DNA of 64,000 nt, taken from an uncultured Fluviicola sp. (lineage in GTDB: Bacteria > Bacteroidota > Bacteroidia > Flavobacteriales_D > Crocinitomicaceae). The notes under the pieces are model-generated. The model made no database searches and was not told where the DNA came from. It saw only the letters and a list, made by a program, of their open reading frames with translations. Below, piece after piece: positions 1 through 7,884 of this stretch. The position numbers were made by a program, and so were the translations under genes. The first letter of the stretch is position 1. The number at the start of each line of letters is the position of its first letter. Where the stretch lies: positions 1-64,000 of the forward strand of contig CAJVYC010000012.1 in NCBI GenBank assembly GCA_913009205.1. Reading direction: 5' to 3'.

Positions 1-60
1 TAATCCAGGTTTCGAGAATTTTGTAGTCGTTTTTCGACTTTTATCCGGCTGATTTTCCAT
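1..60 (-). CDS. start of an unidentified gene, cut by the window edge
   Basis: An ATG on the minus strand opens a reading frame that stays open for all 20 codons to the edge (begins MENQPDKSRK). It is basic and polar, with no recognisable domain in what is visible. A perfect TAnnTTTG promoter element lies 5 bases upstream of the ATG, which supports a real start. Product unknown; the rest lies outside the window. Confidence 0.5.
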   Translation of the reverse strand, partial: MENQPDKSRKTTTKFSKPGL

Positions 61-65
61 AGTAT

Positions 66-73
66 CAAAGATA
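66..73 (-). promoter_or_regulatory. Bacteroidota -7 promoter element TATCTTTG
   Basis: Read on the minus strand the sequence is TATCTTTG, a perfect match to the Bacteroidota consensus TAnnTTTG. Only five bases separate it from the ATG of the partial gene at 60, so transcription should begin at or within a base or two of the start codon. No clear TTTG -33 element was seen at the usual spacing. Confidence 0.5.
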
Positions 74-248
74 CGCAAACGATCGTCATTAATTCACTGA
101 AATTTGAATCAATATTTATGAACGTGAGTTAACAGGATATGAACATGTTGTTAACAATAAAAAACAGCGCTTTCGATGGCGAATTGGAAGTGACAAAAAC
201 GAAGTTTTGATTTGAAATTAAAAATGAATTCCAAACTTAAATTATGTC

Positions 249-256
249 TAACTTTG
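249..256 (+). promoter_or_regulatory. -7 promoter element TAACTTTG of mnmD
   Basis: This is a perfect TAnnTTTG element followed by four bases and then the mnmD ATG at 261. Given the usual 4-7 base distance from the element to the transcription start, the message is predicted to be leaderless. No good -33 TTTG was found. Confidence 0.55.
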
Positions 257-260
257 CAGT

Positions 261-926
261 ATGGAACGTAAAGTACAACTTACAGAAGACGGTTCTTCGA
301 CCATTTATATTTCAGAGATGGATGAGACGTATCATTCAACACATGGCGCAATTCAAGAGGCAAATCATGTTTTTTTAAAGCATGGAATTGAAACCTTGAA
401 TCAAAGCTCGATCGCTGTATTTGAAATGGGATTTGGAACAGGATTGAACGCTCTTTTGACAAGTGAATTCGCGAATAGCAATCAAGTTGAGGTTGTGTAT
501 AAAGGAGTAGAAGCCTTTCCCATAGAGGAGGAATTAATTAAATCTTTGAATTACGCAAAAGAGATTGGAGGGGATTCTCGGAAGAATTTTGAATTAATCC
601 ATAGTATTGATTGGAACATCGAACAGCAGATTAACACGTTTTTCTCGTTGACCAAAATCCACGAGAAAATTGAAGATTTCGTGCCAATTCCGAATTCAAT
701 TGATATCGTATACTACGATGCATTTGGACCCAGGGCGCAAGGTGAAATGTGGCAAAAATGTATTTTAGAGAAAATGCACAGAATGCTAAAGCCAAACGGT
801 ATTTTCGTTACGTATTGCGCAATGGGGCAATTTAAACGTGATTTGAAAGCGATTGGATTTATAGTGGAAGGAAAACCAGGGCCTCCTGGTAAACGAGAAA
901 TGACAGTAGGAATAAAAGGCGCCTAG
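261..926 (+). CDS. mnmD: MnmD-like tRNA 5-methylaminomethyl-uridine methyltransferase
   Basis: This is a SAM-dependent methyltransferase of the MnmD (DUF752) family, expected to methylate 5-aminomethyl-2-thiouridine at position 34 of tRNAs to give mnm5s2U. The product has 221 residues, the size of stand-alone MnmD and without the oxidase domain of enterobacterial MnmC. The start resembles the family (T-E-D-G-S), motif I is visible as MGFGTGLNALL near residue 56, and the family signature YYDAFGPRAQGEMW lies near residue 151. The stop codon overlaps the stop of the convergent gene by four bases. The -7 element sits only four bases before the ATG, which fixes the start. Confidence 0.85.
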   Translation: MERKVQLTEDGSSTIYISEMDETYHSTHGAIQEANHVFLKHGIETLNQSSIAVFEMGFGTGLNALLTSEFANSNQVEVVYKGVEAFPIEEELIKSLNYAKEIGGDSRKNFELIHSIDWNIEQQINTFFSLTKIHEKIEDFVPIPNSIDIVYYDAFGPRAQGEMWQKCILEKMHRMLKPNGIFVTYCAMGQFKRDLKAIGFIVEGKPGPPGKREMTVGIKGA

Positions 927-1618
927 TGTCCTCCTTTTCGTCGTTTGATTTTTTTGGGTTGTTTGTTTGTCCACTTGTGCTGCTTTCTGCTGTTCTTGTT
1001 TTTCTGTTTCGCGTTGTCGAGAGTTCTAAAAACCAATCCAGCATTATGTTGCAAATAGTTACTTTTGGTGTCCCAGACTTTAGTGTAAACAGCGAATTTG
1101 GCTGTCGAAGATAATTGTACACCAAACCAGTTAACTATCCATAAATTTATTCCTCCACCAAGATTGACAGTTGGAACATAAGGATCAGCAGTTCCAGTTC
1201 TGTATGTGAATCCAACGCCAGCAATTAAATAAGGCTCAATCCATCTTGCACGAGGTGCATAGAGGTTGTAAAAGCTGTATTTGGCATTAAAATCAATGGA
1301 AAGGTTAATTCCTTCTCGTCCTGTGGAATCATTGACGAGTTTGTCAGGAGTGTAGGCCGCGTATGATGCTGCTATTTCAATACTCCATCCATAAACGAAA
1401 TAACGATCTAATGTGAAGCGTGTTGGAAACGGTTTGATATTCCAAGAGCTATTGACATCAAAAAGATTACCGAATTTATTCCCATCGTCATCAACAGCTA
1501 TCAAATGCAATCCGACCATCCATTTGTATGGTTTGTAAGGCTTGATTGTCTTGTATGGCTGCGCATAAGCACCAAACGAGATGAATATTAGAGTAGCAAT
1601 AAATAGGTACTTCAACAT
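923..1618 (-). CDS. putative outer-membrane beta-barrel protein with basic tail
   Basis: The 231-residue product begins with a Sec signal peptide (hydrophobic stretch at residues 4-17, cleavage probably after A-Y-A). The body alternates aromatic, polar and glycine-rich stretches as in small outer-membrane barrels of about 200 residues, for example W-I-E-P-Y-L-I-A-G-V-G-F-T-Y near residue 125. It is odd in that the last 28 residues or so are almost entirely Lys, Arg, Asn and Gln (KQKNKNSRK...KRRKGGH), whereas barrels normally end in an aromatic residue. No specific function is recognised. The gene is preceded by its own promoter and converges on mnmD with overlapping stops. Confidence 0.65.
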   Translation of the reverse strand: MLKYLFIATLIFISFGAYAQPYKTIKPYKPYKWMVGLHLIAVDDDGNKFGNLFDVNSSWNIKPFPTRFTLDRYFVYGWSIEIAASYAAYTPDKLVNDSTGREGINLSIDFNAKYSFYNLYAPRARWIEPYLIAGVGFTYRTGTADPYVPTVNLGGGINLWIVNWFGVQLSSTAKFAVYTKVWDTKSNYLQHNAGLVFRTLDNAKQKNKNSRKQHKWTNKQPKKIKRRKGGH

Positions 1619-1635
1619 ATATATCCTTAGTGTAA

Positions 1636-1643
1636 CAAAAATA
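1636..1643 (-). promoter_or_regulatory. -7 promoter element TATTTTTG of the OMP gene
   Basis: On the minus strand TATTTTTG matches TAnnTTTG. It lies 17 bases before the ATG at 1618, giving a predicted leader of about 10 bases. No -33 TTTG is seen at the normal spacing. Confidence 0.45.
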
Positions 1644-1670
1644 GTTTAAATTGTTTCACTTTTTTTGTGC

Positions 1671-2270
1671 TTAATGTCCATGCGGTATTTTTTCTCCCGC
1701 TTTAATTTCCACTTTTAATATGTTTTCGTCTGGAGGAATCGGGCATGAATATCTGTATGAATAGGCGCAATAAGGATTGTATGCTAAATTAAAATCAATT
1801 AAGGCAATTGCGCTTTCTGGAATTTTAAAATCCAAGAACCGACCGCCGCCGTATGTTTCATTTCGCGTCGTTTTGTCTTTGTACGGAATGAATAAATAGT
1901 TTTTGAATCCCTTCCGATCTCTTTTTAGTAAGTCAATATTTTGATAGGCTGTCAGTCGGCAGGGAACAGAGTCAATAATGAAATCAACGTAGCCATATCT
2001 TCTGTAAATTGGCAATCTATTAGTGGATGTAGGCATTTCGAATTTTTTCCCTTTGTCTTTCGTGAAGGTTGCCTTTAATTGAAAAGTAGAGTCAAAGTTG
2101 AAATAATTTAATCCTTGAAATTCATTAATCTCTTCAATGCTTAGCATGTGATTGGATGTGTCAAGAAGCTCGGTTTTATGTTCTTCTCTATGCTCTAAAA
2201 TTTCCGTTTCAGATTGTTGTGAAACAGCCAAAAATGGAATTAGAAGGAAGATCAATGGTATTCTTTTCAT
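1671..2270 (-). CDS. DUF1684 family secreted protein
   Basis: I recognise the DUF1684 family from the block ending Y-N-P-Y-C-A-Y and S-Y-R-Y-S-C-P-I-P-P, which is the conserved C-terminal core with two cysteines, and from the preceding G-G-G-R-F-L-D motif. The family function is not established. I place the start at MKRIPLIFLLIPFLAVSQ, a good signal peptide of about 18 residues; an in-frame ATG ten codons upstream (2300) would put charged and polar residues ahead of it. The mature product is about 180 residues, probably periplasmic or surface-attached. It is followed in the same direction by the OMP gene, which has its own promoter. Confidence 0.75.
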   Translation of the reverse strand: MKRIPLIFLLIPFLAVSQQSETEILEHREEHKTELLDTSNHMLSIEEINEFQGLNYFNFDSTFQLKATFTKDKGKKFEMPTSTNRLPIYRRYGYVDFIIDSVPCRLTAYQNIDLLKRDRKGFKNYLFIPYKDKTTRNETYGGGRFLDFKIPESAIALIDFNLAYNPYCAYSYRYSCPIPPDENILKVEIKAGEKIPHGH

Positions 2271-2340
2271 AGAATTCAAAGGTAGGAAATCCATTTTCAT
2301 AAATGAAAGGAAATAAATTTAAGCACGTGTGCTTGATTTT

Positions 2341-3003
2341 TTAATTTCTACCTCCAAATATTGAGCTTCCAATTCGCACCATTGTGCTTCCCTCTTCAAT
2401 TGCCAATTTATAGTCTCCACTCATTCCCATGGAGAGGTGTTTGAAGTTGTCATTGAATTTAAAAAAGTGGCTCTTGATAACATTAAAGTCTCCTTCTAAA
2501 TTACAGAATTCTTCTCTGACCTGTTCCTCATTATCTGTAAATGTTGCCATTCCCATTAAACCAATGATAGAAACGTTTTGCATTTCAACTAATTCGTTTG
2601 AGTTCAAAACTTCCATGAGTTCGTCGAATTTCATGCCGAATTTAGATTCCTCATCTGCAATGTGCATTTGAAGCATACATTTTATCGTTCGGTTGTTCTT
2701 TTTTGCCTGTTTGTTTATTTCCGATAACAATTTTAGGCTATCAACAGCATGAATTACGCTTACAAACGGAGCGATATATTTCACTTTGTTTGTTTGAACA
2801 TGGCCAATTAAATGCCATTGAATGTCTCTCGGAAGAACAGCTTCCTTTTCAACCATTTCTTGAACCTTGTTCTCACCAAAAACGCGCTGACCAGCAGCAT
2901 ATGCTTCTTCAATTTCTGATGCAGGTTTTGTTTTTGAAACCGCAACTAGCGTGACATTTTCAGGAATATCAGCCAATATTTCATTTAAATTTTCCTTAAT
3001 CAT
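2341..3003 (-). CDS. yggS: YggS/PLPBP family pyridoxal-phosphate homeostasis protein
   Basis: This is a fold-type III PLP-binding protein of 220 residues, the usual length, with no known enzymatic activity; the family controls free PLP and the balance of amino and keto acids. The PLP lysine is K24 in AVSKTKP, and the family motifs FGENKVQE, WHLIGHVQTNK and LSMGMSGDY are all present. The ATG overlaps the TGA of the upstream DUF1015 gene by four bases, so the two are co-transcribed and probably translationally coupled. Confidence 0.93.
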   Translation of the reverse strand: MIKENLNEILADIPENVTLVAVSKTKPASEIEEAYAAGQRVFGENKVQEMVEKEAVLPRDIQWHLIGHVQTNKVKYIAPFVSVIHAVDSLKLLSEINKQAKKNNRTIKCMLQMHIADEESKFGMKFDELMEVLNSNELVEMQNVSIIGLMGMATFTDNEEQVREEFCNLEGDFNVIKSHFFKFNDNFKHLSMGMSGDYKLAIEEGSTMVRIGSSIFGGRN

Positions 3004-4238
3004 TCATTAATGTTATAAATTGTAGATCCACTTCTTAGTTTCGGCTCTACCCAAGTCGATTTTGGAGGCATCGTCATTTGATTGTCTGCAACACGCTTAA
3101 TGTCCGATATTTCGACCGGATAAAGAAAGAAGCCAATTTTGAATCCACCTTTTTCCATTGTTGAGCTCAATGAATTTAACTCTTGATTCCCACTTATGAA
3201 ATCAATTTTCTTATTTGTTTTCAAATCAGAGATACCAAGAATTGGTTCGAGCACAAAATTCGTTAGTATTTCCGCATCTAGGCACTTAACTGGATGATTG
3301 TGGTCTATAATTGAGTCTTTGCATGTCAGTTTGTACCAAGACTCTTCAACAAACATCGTTATTTCATGTTCTTTCGATGGTTTCTCACCAATGAATAGTG
3401 TTTCAATTGTAAAGCTAGTTTCAAGTTTGTCGATTAGTTGTTCTTTGGTAAGGCCGTTCATTGTTTTAACCAGTCGATTGAACTCAAGAATCGTCAAACG
3501 TCTTTCATTTAAAAAGAAAGCGAGAAAATTATCTTCGTTTGGGAAATGATTAAAACCTTTTCCTTCTCGCCAGTCCTTTAATCCAGCTGATGATGCGCAT
3601 CTATGGTGTCCGTCGCAAATATATGTCGCGTCCAATTGCTCAAACGCATGAATCACGGCATTCGCTTCATTTTCTGTAAAAATCCACATCTCATGCTTAA
3701 TCATGTCTGTGGTCATATATTCATTCTCAGGCCGTTCCTTCGTTTTATTGTAAAGGATAGGCTCAATTTGATTTTCAATATCAGAGTAGGAGAGAAGCAC
3801 CGGTTCGGCATTATAACCAACTATATTCAAGTAATTGGTAAACATCTCTTCTCGACTGGTTATGGTGGCTTCGTGCTTCTTTATTTTATCCGATTTGTAT
3901 TCGTTAACGCTCGCTCCAGCAATAACTCCTATATATTCATTTCCATCTTTGGTTTGACGGTACATATAAATATGCGGAAGCTCGTCTTGTTTTAAAATCG
4001 CACGGTCCATAAAGTCATGGTATGCATCACTTACAAGTGCAAAACGCTCTTTTGAATTCAGCTCTGTTTTTTGCTTCTCTCCAAATTCAGGATTAATAAT
4101 ATGAAGAAAAGTGAAAGGATTGTCTTCCAACTTGGCCTTGAGAACATTGTCTTTGTATGTGTAATAAGGACGTGTAGCAACGAGGTGAATCTTGTCACGC
4201 GTTGGTCTTATTGCCTTGAATGGACTGATTTTCGCCAT
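3000..4238 (-). CDS. DUF1015 family protein
   Basis: A 412-residue cytoplasmic protein of the DUF1015 family, recognised from the N-terminal P-F-K-A-I-R-P motif, the Y-R-Q-T segment near residue 94, and the central DGHHRCASS motif near residue 209. The last is the most conserved part of the family and looks like a metal or phosphate site. In many bacteria the family sits next to serine-biosynthesis genes, and here serA and serC lie just upstream on the same strand. This supports a metabolic role, though the reaction is not established. It overlaps yggS by four bases. Confidence 0.85.
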   Translation of the reverse strand: MAKISPFKAIRPTRDKIHLVATRPYYTYKDNVLKAKLEDNPFTFLHIINPEFGEKQKTELNSKERFALVSDAYHDFMDRAILKQDELPHIYMYRQTKDGNEYIGVIAGASVNEYKSDKIKKHEATITSREEMFTNYLNIVGYNAEPVLLSYSDIENQIEPILYNKTKERPENEYMTTDMIKHEMWIFTENEANAVIHAFEQLDATYICDGHHRCASSAGLKDWREGKGFNHFPNEDNFLAFFLNERRLTILEFNRLVKTMNGLTKEQLIDKLETSFTIETLFIGEKPSKEHEITMFVEESWYKLTCKDSIIDHNHPVKCLDAEILTNFVLEPILGISDLKTNKKIDFISGNQELNSLSSTMEKGGFKIGFFLYPVEISDIKRVADNQMTMPPKSTWVEPKLRSGSTIYNINE

Positions 4239-4369
4239 TGTTCTATTTGTTTTTAGTCGGAGAGGTGCGAAGATCGTAATTATTTTTTCTTGTATAGCAC
4301 AAAAGGAAGATGATGTCAGCCTTTTATTTTAATATTTTGAAGTGTTCTTAGCTTTTTTGAGCTTCAATT

Positions 4370-5326
4370 TTACTTCTGACCGAAATGAGAAATAATAATT
4401 TCAGCCAATTCAGTACCAATTCGAGCTTGAGCCTCAACGGTTGCAGCACCAACGTGTGGAGTACAAGCAATTTTTTCATGGCTCAATAAATCAGTTCTTG
4501 GGTTGGGTTCGTTCTCAAATACATCAAGTGCAATTGACGCAACTTTACCTGAATCCAAGGCAGTCATTAATGCGTCTTCGTCAATAACACCGCCACGAGC
4601 AGCATTAATAATTCTAACTCCATCTTTCATTGCTGCAAATTCAGTTGCACCAATAACCGCAGATCCGTCTGATTGTTTAGGAACATGCAGAGAAATGTAA
4701 TCAGCATGACCAATTACATCCATCAATGAAGAGGTAGGAGCAATAGAAGTTGACACCGATAAACCGTTTCCAAGTTGAAGAGAAATTTCTCTAGCATCCG
4801 TATACGTATCTATGGCAATTACATCCATTCCACAACCCAATGCATAAGCAGCAAGGTTTTGTCCGATTCTTCCAAATCCAACGATAAGTAATTTCTTACC
4901 TCTTAATTCGACACCTTTTCCGTATTTCTTTTTCAAGGTTTTGAAATCACCACCTTCCATGTTCTTGTAAGAATGATTCAATGAACGTGAGATTGCGAAC
5001 ATGTGTCCCATTACCAATTCAGCAACAGATTGACTTGAGGCAGCTGGCGTATTCACGACCAATTTCCCGTTGTCTCTTCCGTATTGAACATCAATGTTAT
5101 CCATTCCAACACCTCCACGACCAATCAATTTTAGATTTGGACAAGCGTTGATCATGTCTTTGCGAGCTGTTGTTGCGCTTCTAACTAGAAGTACTTCAAT
5201 ATTATCTTTGTTAATTGTGTCGATCAAGTCTTCTTGTTCAACTTTATCTGTAAGCACTGTATAACCAGCTGCTTCTAAGGCGTCAATTCCAGCTTGAGAA
5301 ATTCCGTCGTTTGCTAATACTTTCAT
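4370..5326 (-). CDS. serA: D-3-phosphoglycerate dehydrogenase, short form
   Basis: An NAD-dependent D-2-hydroxyacid dehydrogenase of 318 residues, expected to oxidise 3-phosphoglycerate to 3-phosphohydroxypyruvate in the first step of serine synthesis. The dinucleotide-binding motif is IVGFGRIGQN near residue 148; the catalytic arginine is in NAARGGVIDED and the catalytic histidine in CTPHVGAATVEA. It lacks the C-terminal ACT domain of long SerA enzymes, so serine feedback through ACT is not expected. It lies four bases after serC, the next enzyme in the pathway, and must share its transcript. That pairing supports SerA over other hydroxyacid dehydrogenases. Confidence 0.9.
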   Translation of the reverse strand: MKVLANDGISQAGIDALEAAGYTVLTDKVEQEDLIDTINKDNIEVLLVRSATTARKDMINACPNLKLIGRGGVGMDNIDVQYGRDNGKLVVNTPAASSQSVAELVMGHMFAISRSLNHSYKNMEGGDFKTLKKKYGKGVELRGKKLLIVGFGRIGQNLAAYALGCGMDVIAIDTYTDAREISLQLGNGLSVSTSIAPTSSLMDVIGHADYISLHVPKQSDGSAVIGATEFAAMKDGVRIINAARGGVIDEDALMTALDSGKVASIALDVFENEPNPRTDLLSHEKIACTPHVGAATVEAQARIGTELAEIIISHFGQK

Positions 5327-5330
5327 TTTT

Positions 5331-6398
5331 TTATGCTTTAGAACGTGTCAATTCACTCATTACAGATGTCAAAGCATGAACGCTTTCAAGCGTTAATGCA
5401 TTGTACATGGATGCTCTATAGCCGCCAACTGATCTGTGTCCTTTTAATCCTATGATTTCAGCATCATTCCACAATTTATCGAAAGCGTCTTTGTCTGTCT
5501 CGTCACTCAATAAGAAGGTAATATTCATGATTGAACGATCTTCAACTGGAACAGTTCCTTTGAATGAAGGATTGCTGTCAATTTCAGCGTAAAGAGCATC
5601 TGCTTTTGCCTTGTTTCTAAAGGCTGCAGCTTCAACGCCACCGTTAGCGATTAAATCGCGAAGGTTCAACATTGCGGCGTAAATAGAAAAAACAGGAGGC
5701 GTATTCAACATTGACCCCTTATCAGCATGACTTTTAAGGTTCAAGTATTTCGGCATGAATTCAGAAGTTGATTTACCAAGAGCTGAATCTTTAACAATGT
5801 ATAAAGTTGTTCCTGCAGGTCCCAAGTTCTTTTGAGCTCCAGCGTAGATTAGATCATATTTTGAAACATCAACGGGTTTTGAAAAAATATCTGAGGACAT
5901 ATCACAAACCAATGGAAGAGATGTTTCTGGAATTGCGTGAAATTGAGTTCCGAAAATTGTATTGTTTGAAGTGCAGTGAATGTAATCTACATCCGTTGGG
6001 ATTGCATCGCTTTTAGGAATATAGCCGAAGTTGTTGTCTTCCGAAGAAGCAAATACATTAACATCAATTCCAACGGCTTTTGCTTCACCGATTGCACCTT
6101 TCGCCCAAGTTCCAGTATTCATATAACCGGCTTTCTTAGTTTCACGCATCATATTCAATGCTGCAATAGTAAATCCTAGTGAAGCTCCTCCTTGTAGGAA
6201 AAGAACTGAATATCCTTTTGGTACATTAAGTGCTTTTTTTACGAGGTCTTGCGCTTCTTCCATAACGGCAACAAAGTCCGGACTTCTATGAGAGATTTCA
6301 AGAATTGATAACCCATTAAAATCAACGATTGCCTCTGCTGCTTCCTTGAAGACGACTTGAGGTAATATGCAAGGTCCAGCACCAAAATTATGTTTCAT
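5331..6398 (-). CDS. serC: phosphoserine aminotransferase
   Basis: A PLP-dependent class V aminotransferase that converts 3-phosphohydroxypyruvate and glutamate to phosphoserine and 2-oxoglutarate; it can also act in PLP synthesis. From the chosen start (MKHNFGAGP) it has 355 residues, the normal length. The PLP lysine is K190 in GAQKNLGPAG, and the N-terminal NFGAGPC motif is intact. An upstream in-frame start at 6449 is rejected because it would run back through the terminator hairpin of the preceding gene. It forms an operon with serA. The THX terminator ends only about 22 bases before this ATG, leaving little space for an independent promoter. Confidence 0.95.
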   Translation of the reverse strand: MKHNFGAGPCILPQVVFKEAAEAIVDFNGLSILEISHRSPDFVAVMEEAQDLVKKALNVPKGYSVLFLQGGASLGFTIAALNMMRETKKAGYMNTGTWAKGAIGEAKAVGIDVNVFASSEDNNFGYIPKSDAIPTDVDYIHCTSNNTIFGTQFHAIPETSLPLVCDMSSDIFSKPVDVSKYDLIYAGAQKNLGPAGTTLYIVKDSALGKSTSEFMPKYLNLKSHADKGSMLNTPPVFSIYAAMLNLRDLIANGGVEAAAFRNKAKADALYAEIDSNPSFKGTVPVEDRSIMNITFLLSDETDKDAFDKLWNDAEIIGLKGHRSVGGYRASMYNALTLESVHALTSVMSELTRSKA

Positions 6399-6420
6399 AG
6401 TAAAATTTGAAAAAAAATAA

Positions 6421-6447
6421 TAAAAAAAGCCTCGGTAAAACCGAGGC
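6421..6447 (-). terminator. intrinsic terminator after the THX gene
   Basis: On the minus strand an eight-base-pair stem GCCTCGGT/ACCGAGGC with a three-base loop is followed by seven T. It ends the THX transcript and stands only 31 bases before the serC ATG. Confidence 0.88.
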
Positions 6448-6454
6448 AAATATG

Positions 6455-6697
6455 TTAGTTCTTTTTATCGGAGTCTGTTTTCTTTGCTGCAGCTTTTTTC
6501 GCTGGTGCTTTTTTCGCTGCCGGCTTTTTAACCGCTGCTTTCTTTTTTTCAGCTGCCTCAGCTGCAGGGGCTTTCTTTTTAGGAGCTGCTTTTTTCTTTG
6601 GAGCAACCACTGGAGTAGTTTTCTTACGTTTTCTAGTATTCCCAAAAGATCCAATTGTTCTTTTACCTTTCGTCGTTTTTCTATCCCCTTTACCCAT
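6455..6697 (-). CDS. 30S ribosomal protein THX with histone-H1-like tail
   Basis: The first 25 or so residues (MGKGDRKTTKGKR, GSFGNTRKRK) match the small ribosomal protein THX, a short basic peptide bound in the head of the 30S subunit. The rest of the 80 residues is a low-complexity run of Lys, Ala and Pro with repeats such as AAPKKK, KKPAAKK and KKAAAKK, resembling the C-terminal tail of histone H1. The tail is compositionally suited to bind nucleic acid. The gene is monocistronic: its own perfect -7 element lies upstream and a strong terminator downstream. A purely histone-like protein is the alternative reading, but the N-terminus argues for THX. Confidence 0.78.
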   Translation of the reverse strand: MGKGDRKTTKGKRTIGSFGNTRKRKKTTPVVAPKKKAAPKKKAPAAEAAEKKKAAVKKPAAKKAPAKKAAAKKTDSDKKN

Positions 6698-6738
6698 AGT
6701 AATACAATATTTAATAATTTATTTCAGTTTGCAGAGTA

Positions 6739-6746
6739 CAAATATA
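6739..6746 (-). promoter_or_regulatory. -7 promoter element TATATTTG of the THX gene
   Basis: On the minus strand the element is a perfect TAnnTTTG match. It abuts the stop codon of the trmH-like gene and lies 41 bases before the THX ATG, predicting a leader of about 35 bases. Confidence 0.55.
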
Positions 6747-7427
6747 TTATTCTTTTTCTAAAATTCGCCTTCTAATCTCTCGCTCAACGTCTTCTCCGTC
6801 ACGAATAATTCTAGTACTCCACTTTATTTTCAATTTGACTTGCTCAGCTTCTGAAAGTCTCCAGTCAAGTTCAGACCCTTCTAGTCGTTCACGTAGTCTA
6901 CTTAGGGCCAATGCTGCGGACACGGAAACGTTAAAACTTTCTGTGAATCCATACATAGGTAATCGAACCAAATGATCGGAGAATTCTGCTACTTCCTTTG
7001 ATATTCCGCTAACTTCTGTTCCAAAAACAAGTGCAATTGGTTTGTCTAAAGGAACTTCACGAACCGTCATTTCTGTATGAGGCGAAGTACTAATAATTTG
7101 ATATCCTTGATCTTTTAACTCTTGAAGGCATTTAATGGAAGGCGATTCTCCTTCGGAATGGGAGTGAAGGTCGACCCAATTTCCAGATCCCATTGCGATA
7201 TCTCTTTGAATTTCATATTGAACATCTTTTTCAATGGCATGGAGATCTTGAATCCCGAAACAATCGCACGACCTTAAAACAGCAGATGCATTATGATCTT
7301 TAATTAGGTTTTCCATTACAACAGTTATATAACGCGTTCGATCTGCGGCAATAGTGTCGTATTTCTCTTGTTTACTTTCTGTAATCATATTGAAGAAAAC
7401 ATCGAGTACTTTTTGGTCAACAGTCAT
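6747..7427 (-). CDS. trmH: TrmH/SpoU family RNA 2-O-ribose methyltransferase
   Basis: A SPOUT-fold SAM-dependent methyltransferase of 226 residues. Motif 1 is visible as N-A-S-A-V-L-R-S-C-D near residue 45, motif 2 as LVFGTEVSGIS near residue 132, and motif 3 as M-Y-G-F-T-E-S-F-N-V-S-V-S-A-A near residue 157, giving the knotted SAM site. Length and the C-terminal extension (E-R-L-E... to the end) fit TrmH, which makes Gm18 in tRNA, better than the rRNA enzyme RlmB; the exact target is inferred. It is followed closely by the THX gene, whose promoter overlaps its stop. Confidence 0.85.
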   Translation of the reverse strand: MTVDQKVLDVFFNMITESKQEKYDTIAADRTRYITVVMENLIKDHNASAVLRSCDCFGIQDLHAIEKDVQYEIQRDIAMGSGNWVDLHSHSEGESPSIKCLQELKDQGYQIISTSPHTEMTVREVPLDKPIALVFGTEVSGISKEVAEFSDHLVRLPMYGFTESFNVSVSAALALSRLRERLEGSELDWRLSEAEQVKLKIKWSTRIIRDGEDVEREIRRRILEKE

Positions 7428-7445
7428 AACGAGAGTTTAGGGTAT

Positions 7446-7494
7446 AAAAAAAGGTCTCTTCTCTTCTAGGTTAAACCGAGAAGAGAGAGAGACC
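7446..7494 (-). terminator. intrinsic terminator after the HU gene
   Basis: On the minus strand a long imperfect hairpin (outer arms GGTCTCT/AGAGACC, inner CTTCT/AGAAG, loop region CTCGGTTTAACC) is followed by seven T. It separates HU from the trmH-like gene downstream. Confidence 0.85.
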
Positions 7495-7518
7495 CTTAAT
7501 TTCTTGAAAGAAAGTAAA

Positions 7519-7791
7519 CTAGTTTACTTTTCCAGAAAGTTCAGATCCTGCTTTGAAACGTACAACGTTCTTAGCTGCGATTTGGATTTCTTTTCCTGTT
7601 TGTGGGTTACGTCCAGTTCTAGCTGCTCTATTTGAAATAGAAAAAGATCCGAATCCAACAAGTGAAATTCTATCTCCTTTTTTTAATGCATCAGATGTAG
7701 CTGTAACGAATCCATCAAGTGCTCTTTTTGCATCTGCTTTTGACAAATCTGCGTTTGAAGCAATCGCGTCAATCAATTCTGCTTTGTTCAT
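7519..7791 (-). CDS. HU family DNA-binding protein
   Basis: A 90-residue nucleoid protein of the HU/IHF family, acting as a dimer that bends DNA. The family signature is clear: G-F-G-S-F near residue 47, then A-R-T-G-R-N-P-Q-T-G-K-E-I near residue 58 in the DNA-binding arm, and the end V-V-R-F-K-A-G-S-E-L. It is typical of HU rather than IHF in length. It is a single-gene transcript with its own promoter and terminator. The gap upstream carries paired DnaA-box-like repeats. Confidence 0.95.
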   Translation of the reverse strand: MNKAELIDAIASNADLSKADAKRALDGFVTATSDALKKGDRISLVGFGSFSISNRAARTGRNPQTGKEIQIAAKNVVRFKAGSELSGKVN

Positions 7792-7831
7792 AGGTTTGGT
7801 TTTTTTAGTTAATTAAAAAAAATTACTCTAA

Positions 7832-7839
7832 CAAATATA
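7832..7839 (-). promoter_or_regulatory. -7 promoter element TATATTTG of the HU gene
   Basis: A perfect TAnnTTTG on the minus strand, 40 bases before the HU ATG. A weak TTGT near 7858-7861 could serve as -33. Confidence 0.55.
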
Positions 7840-7884
7840 TTGGAATATCCGTGCCACACAAGGATTTGAGCAAAAAAAACGCAT

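Noticed and set aside
2321-2334. AAGCAC-GT-GTGCTT inverted repeat between yggS and the DUF1684 gene
   Set aside because: Short stem with a two-base spacer and no T run on the minus strand; too weak to call a terminator.
6388-6775. Lys/Leu- and Cys/Phe-rich frames over the THX gene
   Set aside because: These are out-of-frame and opposite-strand readings of the Lys/Ala repeat tail.
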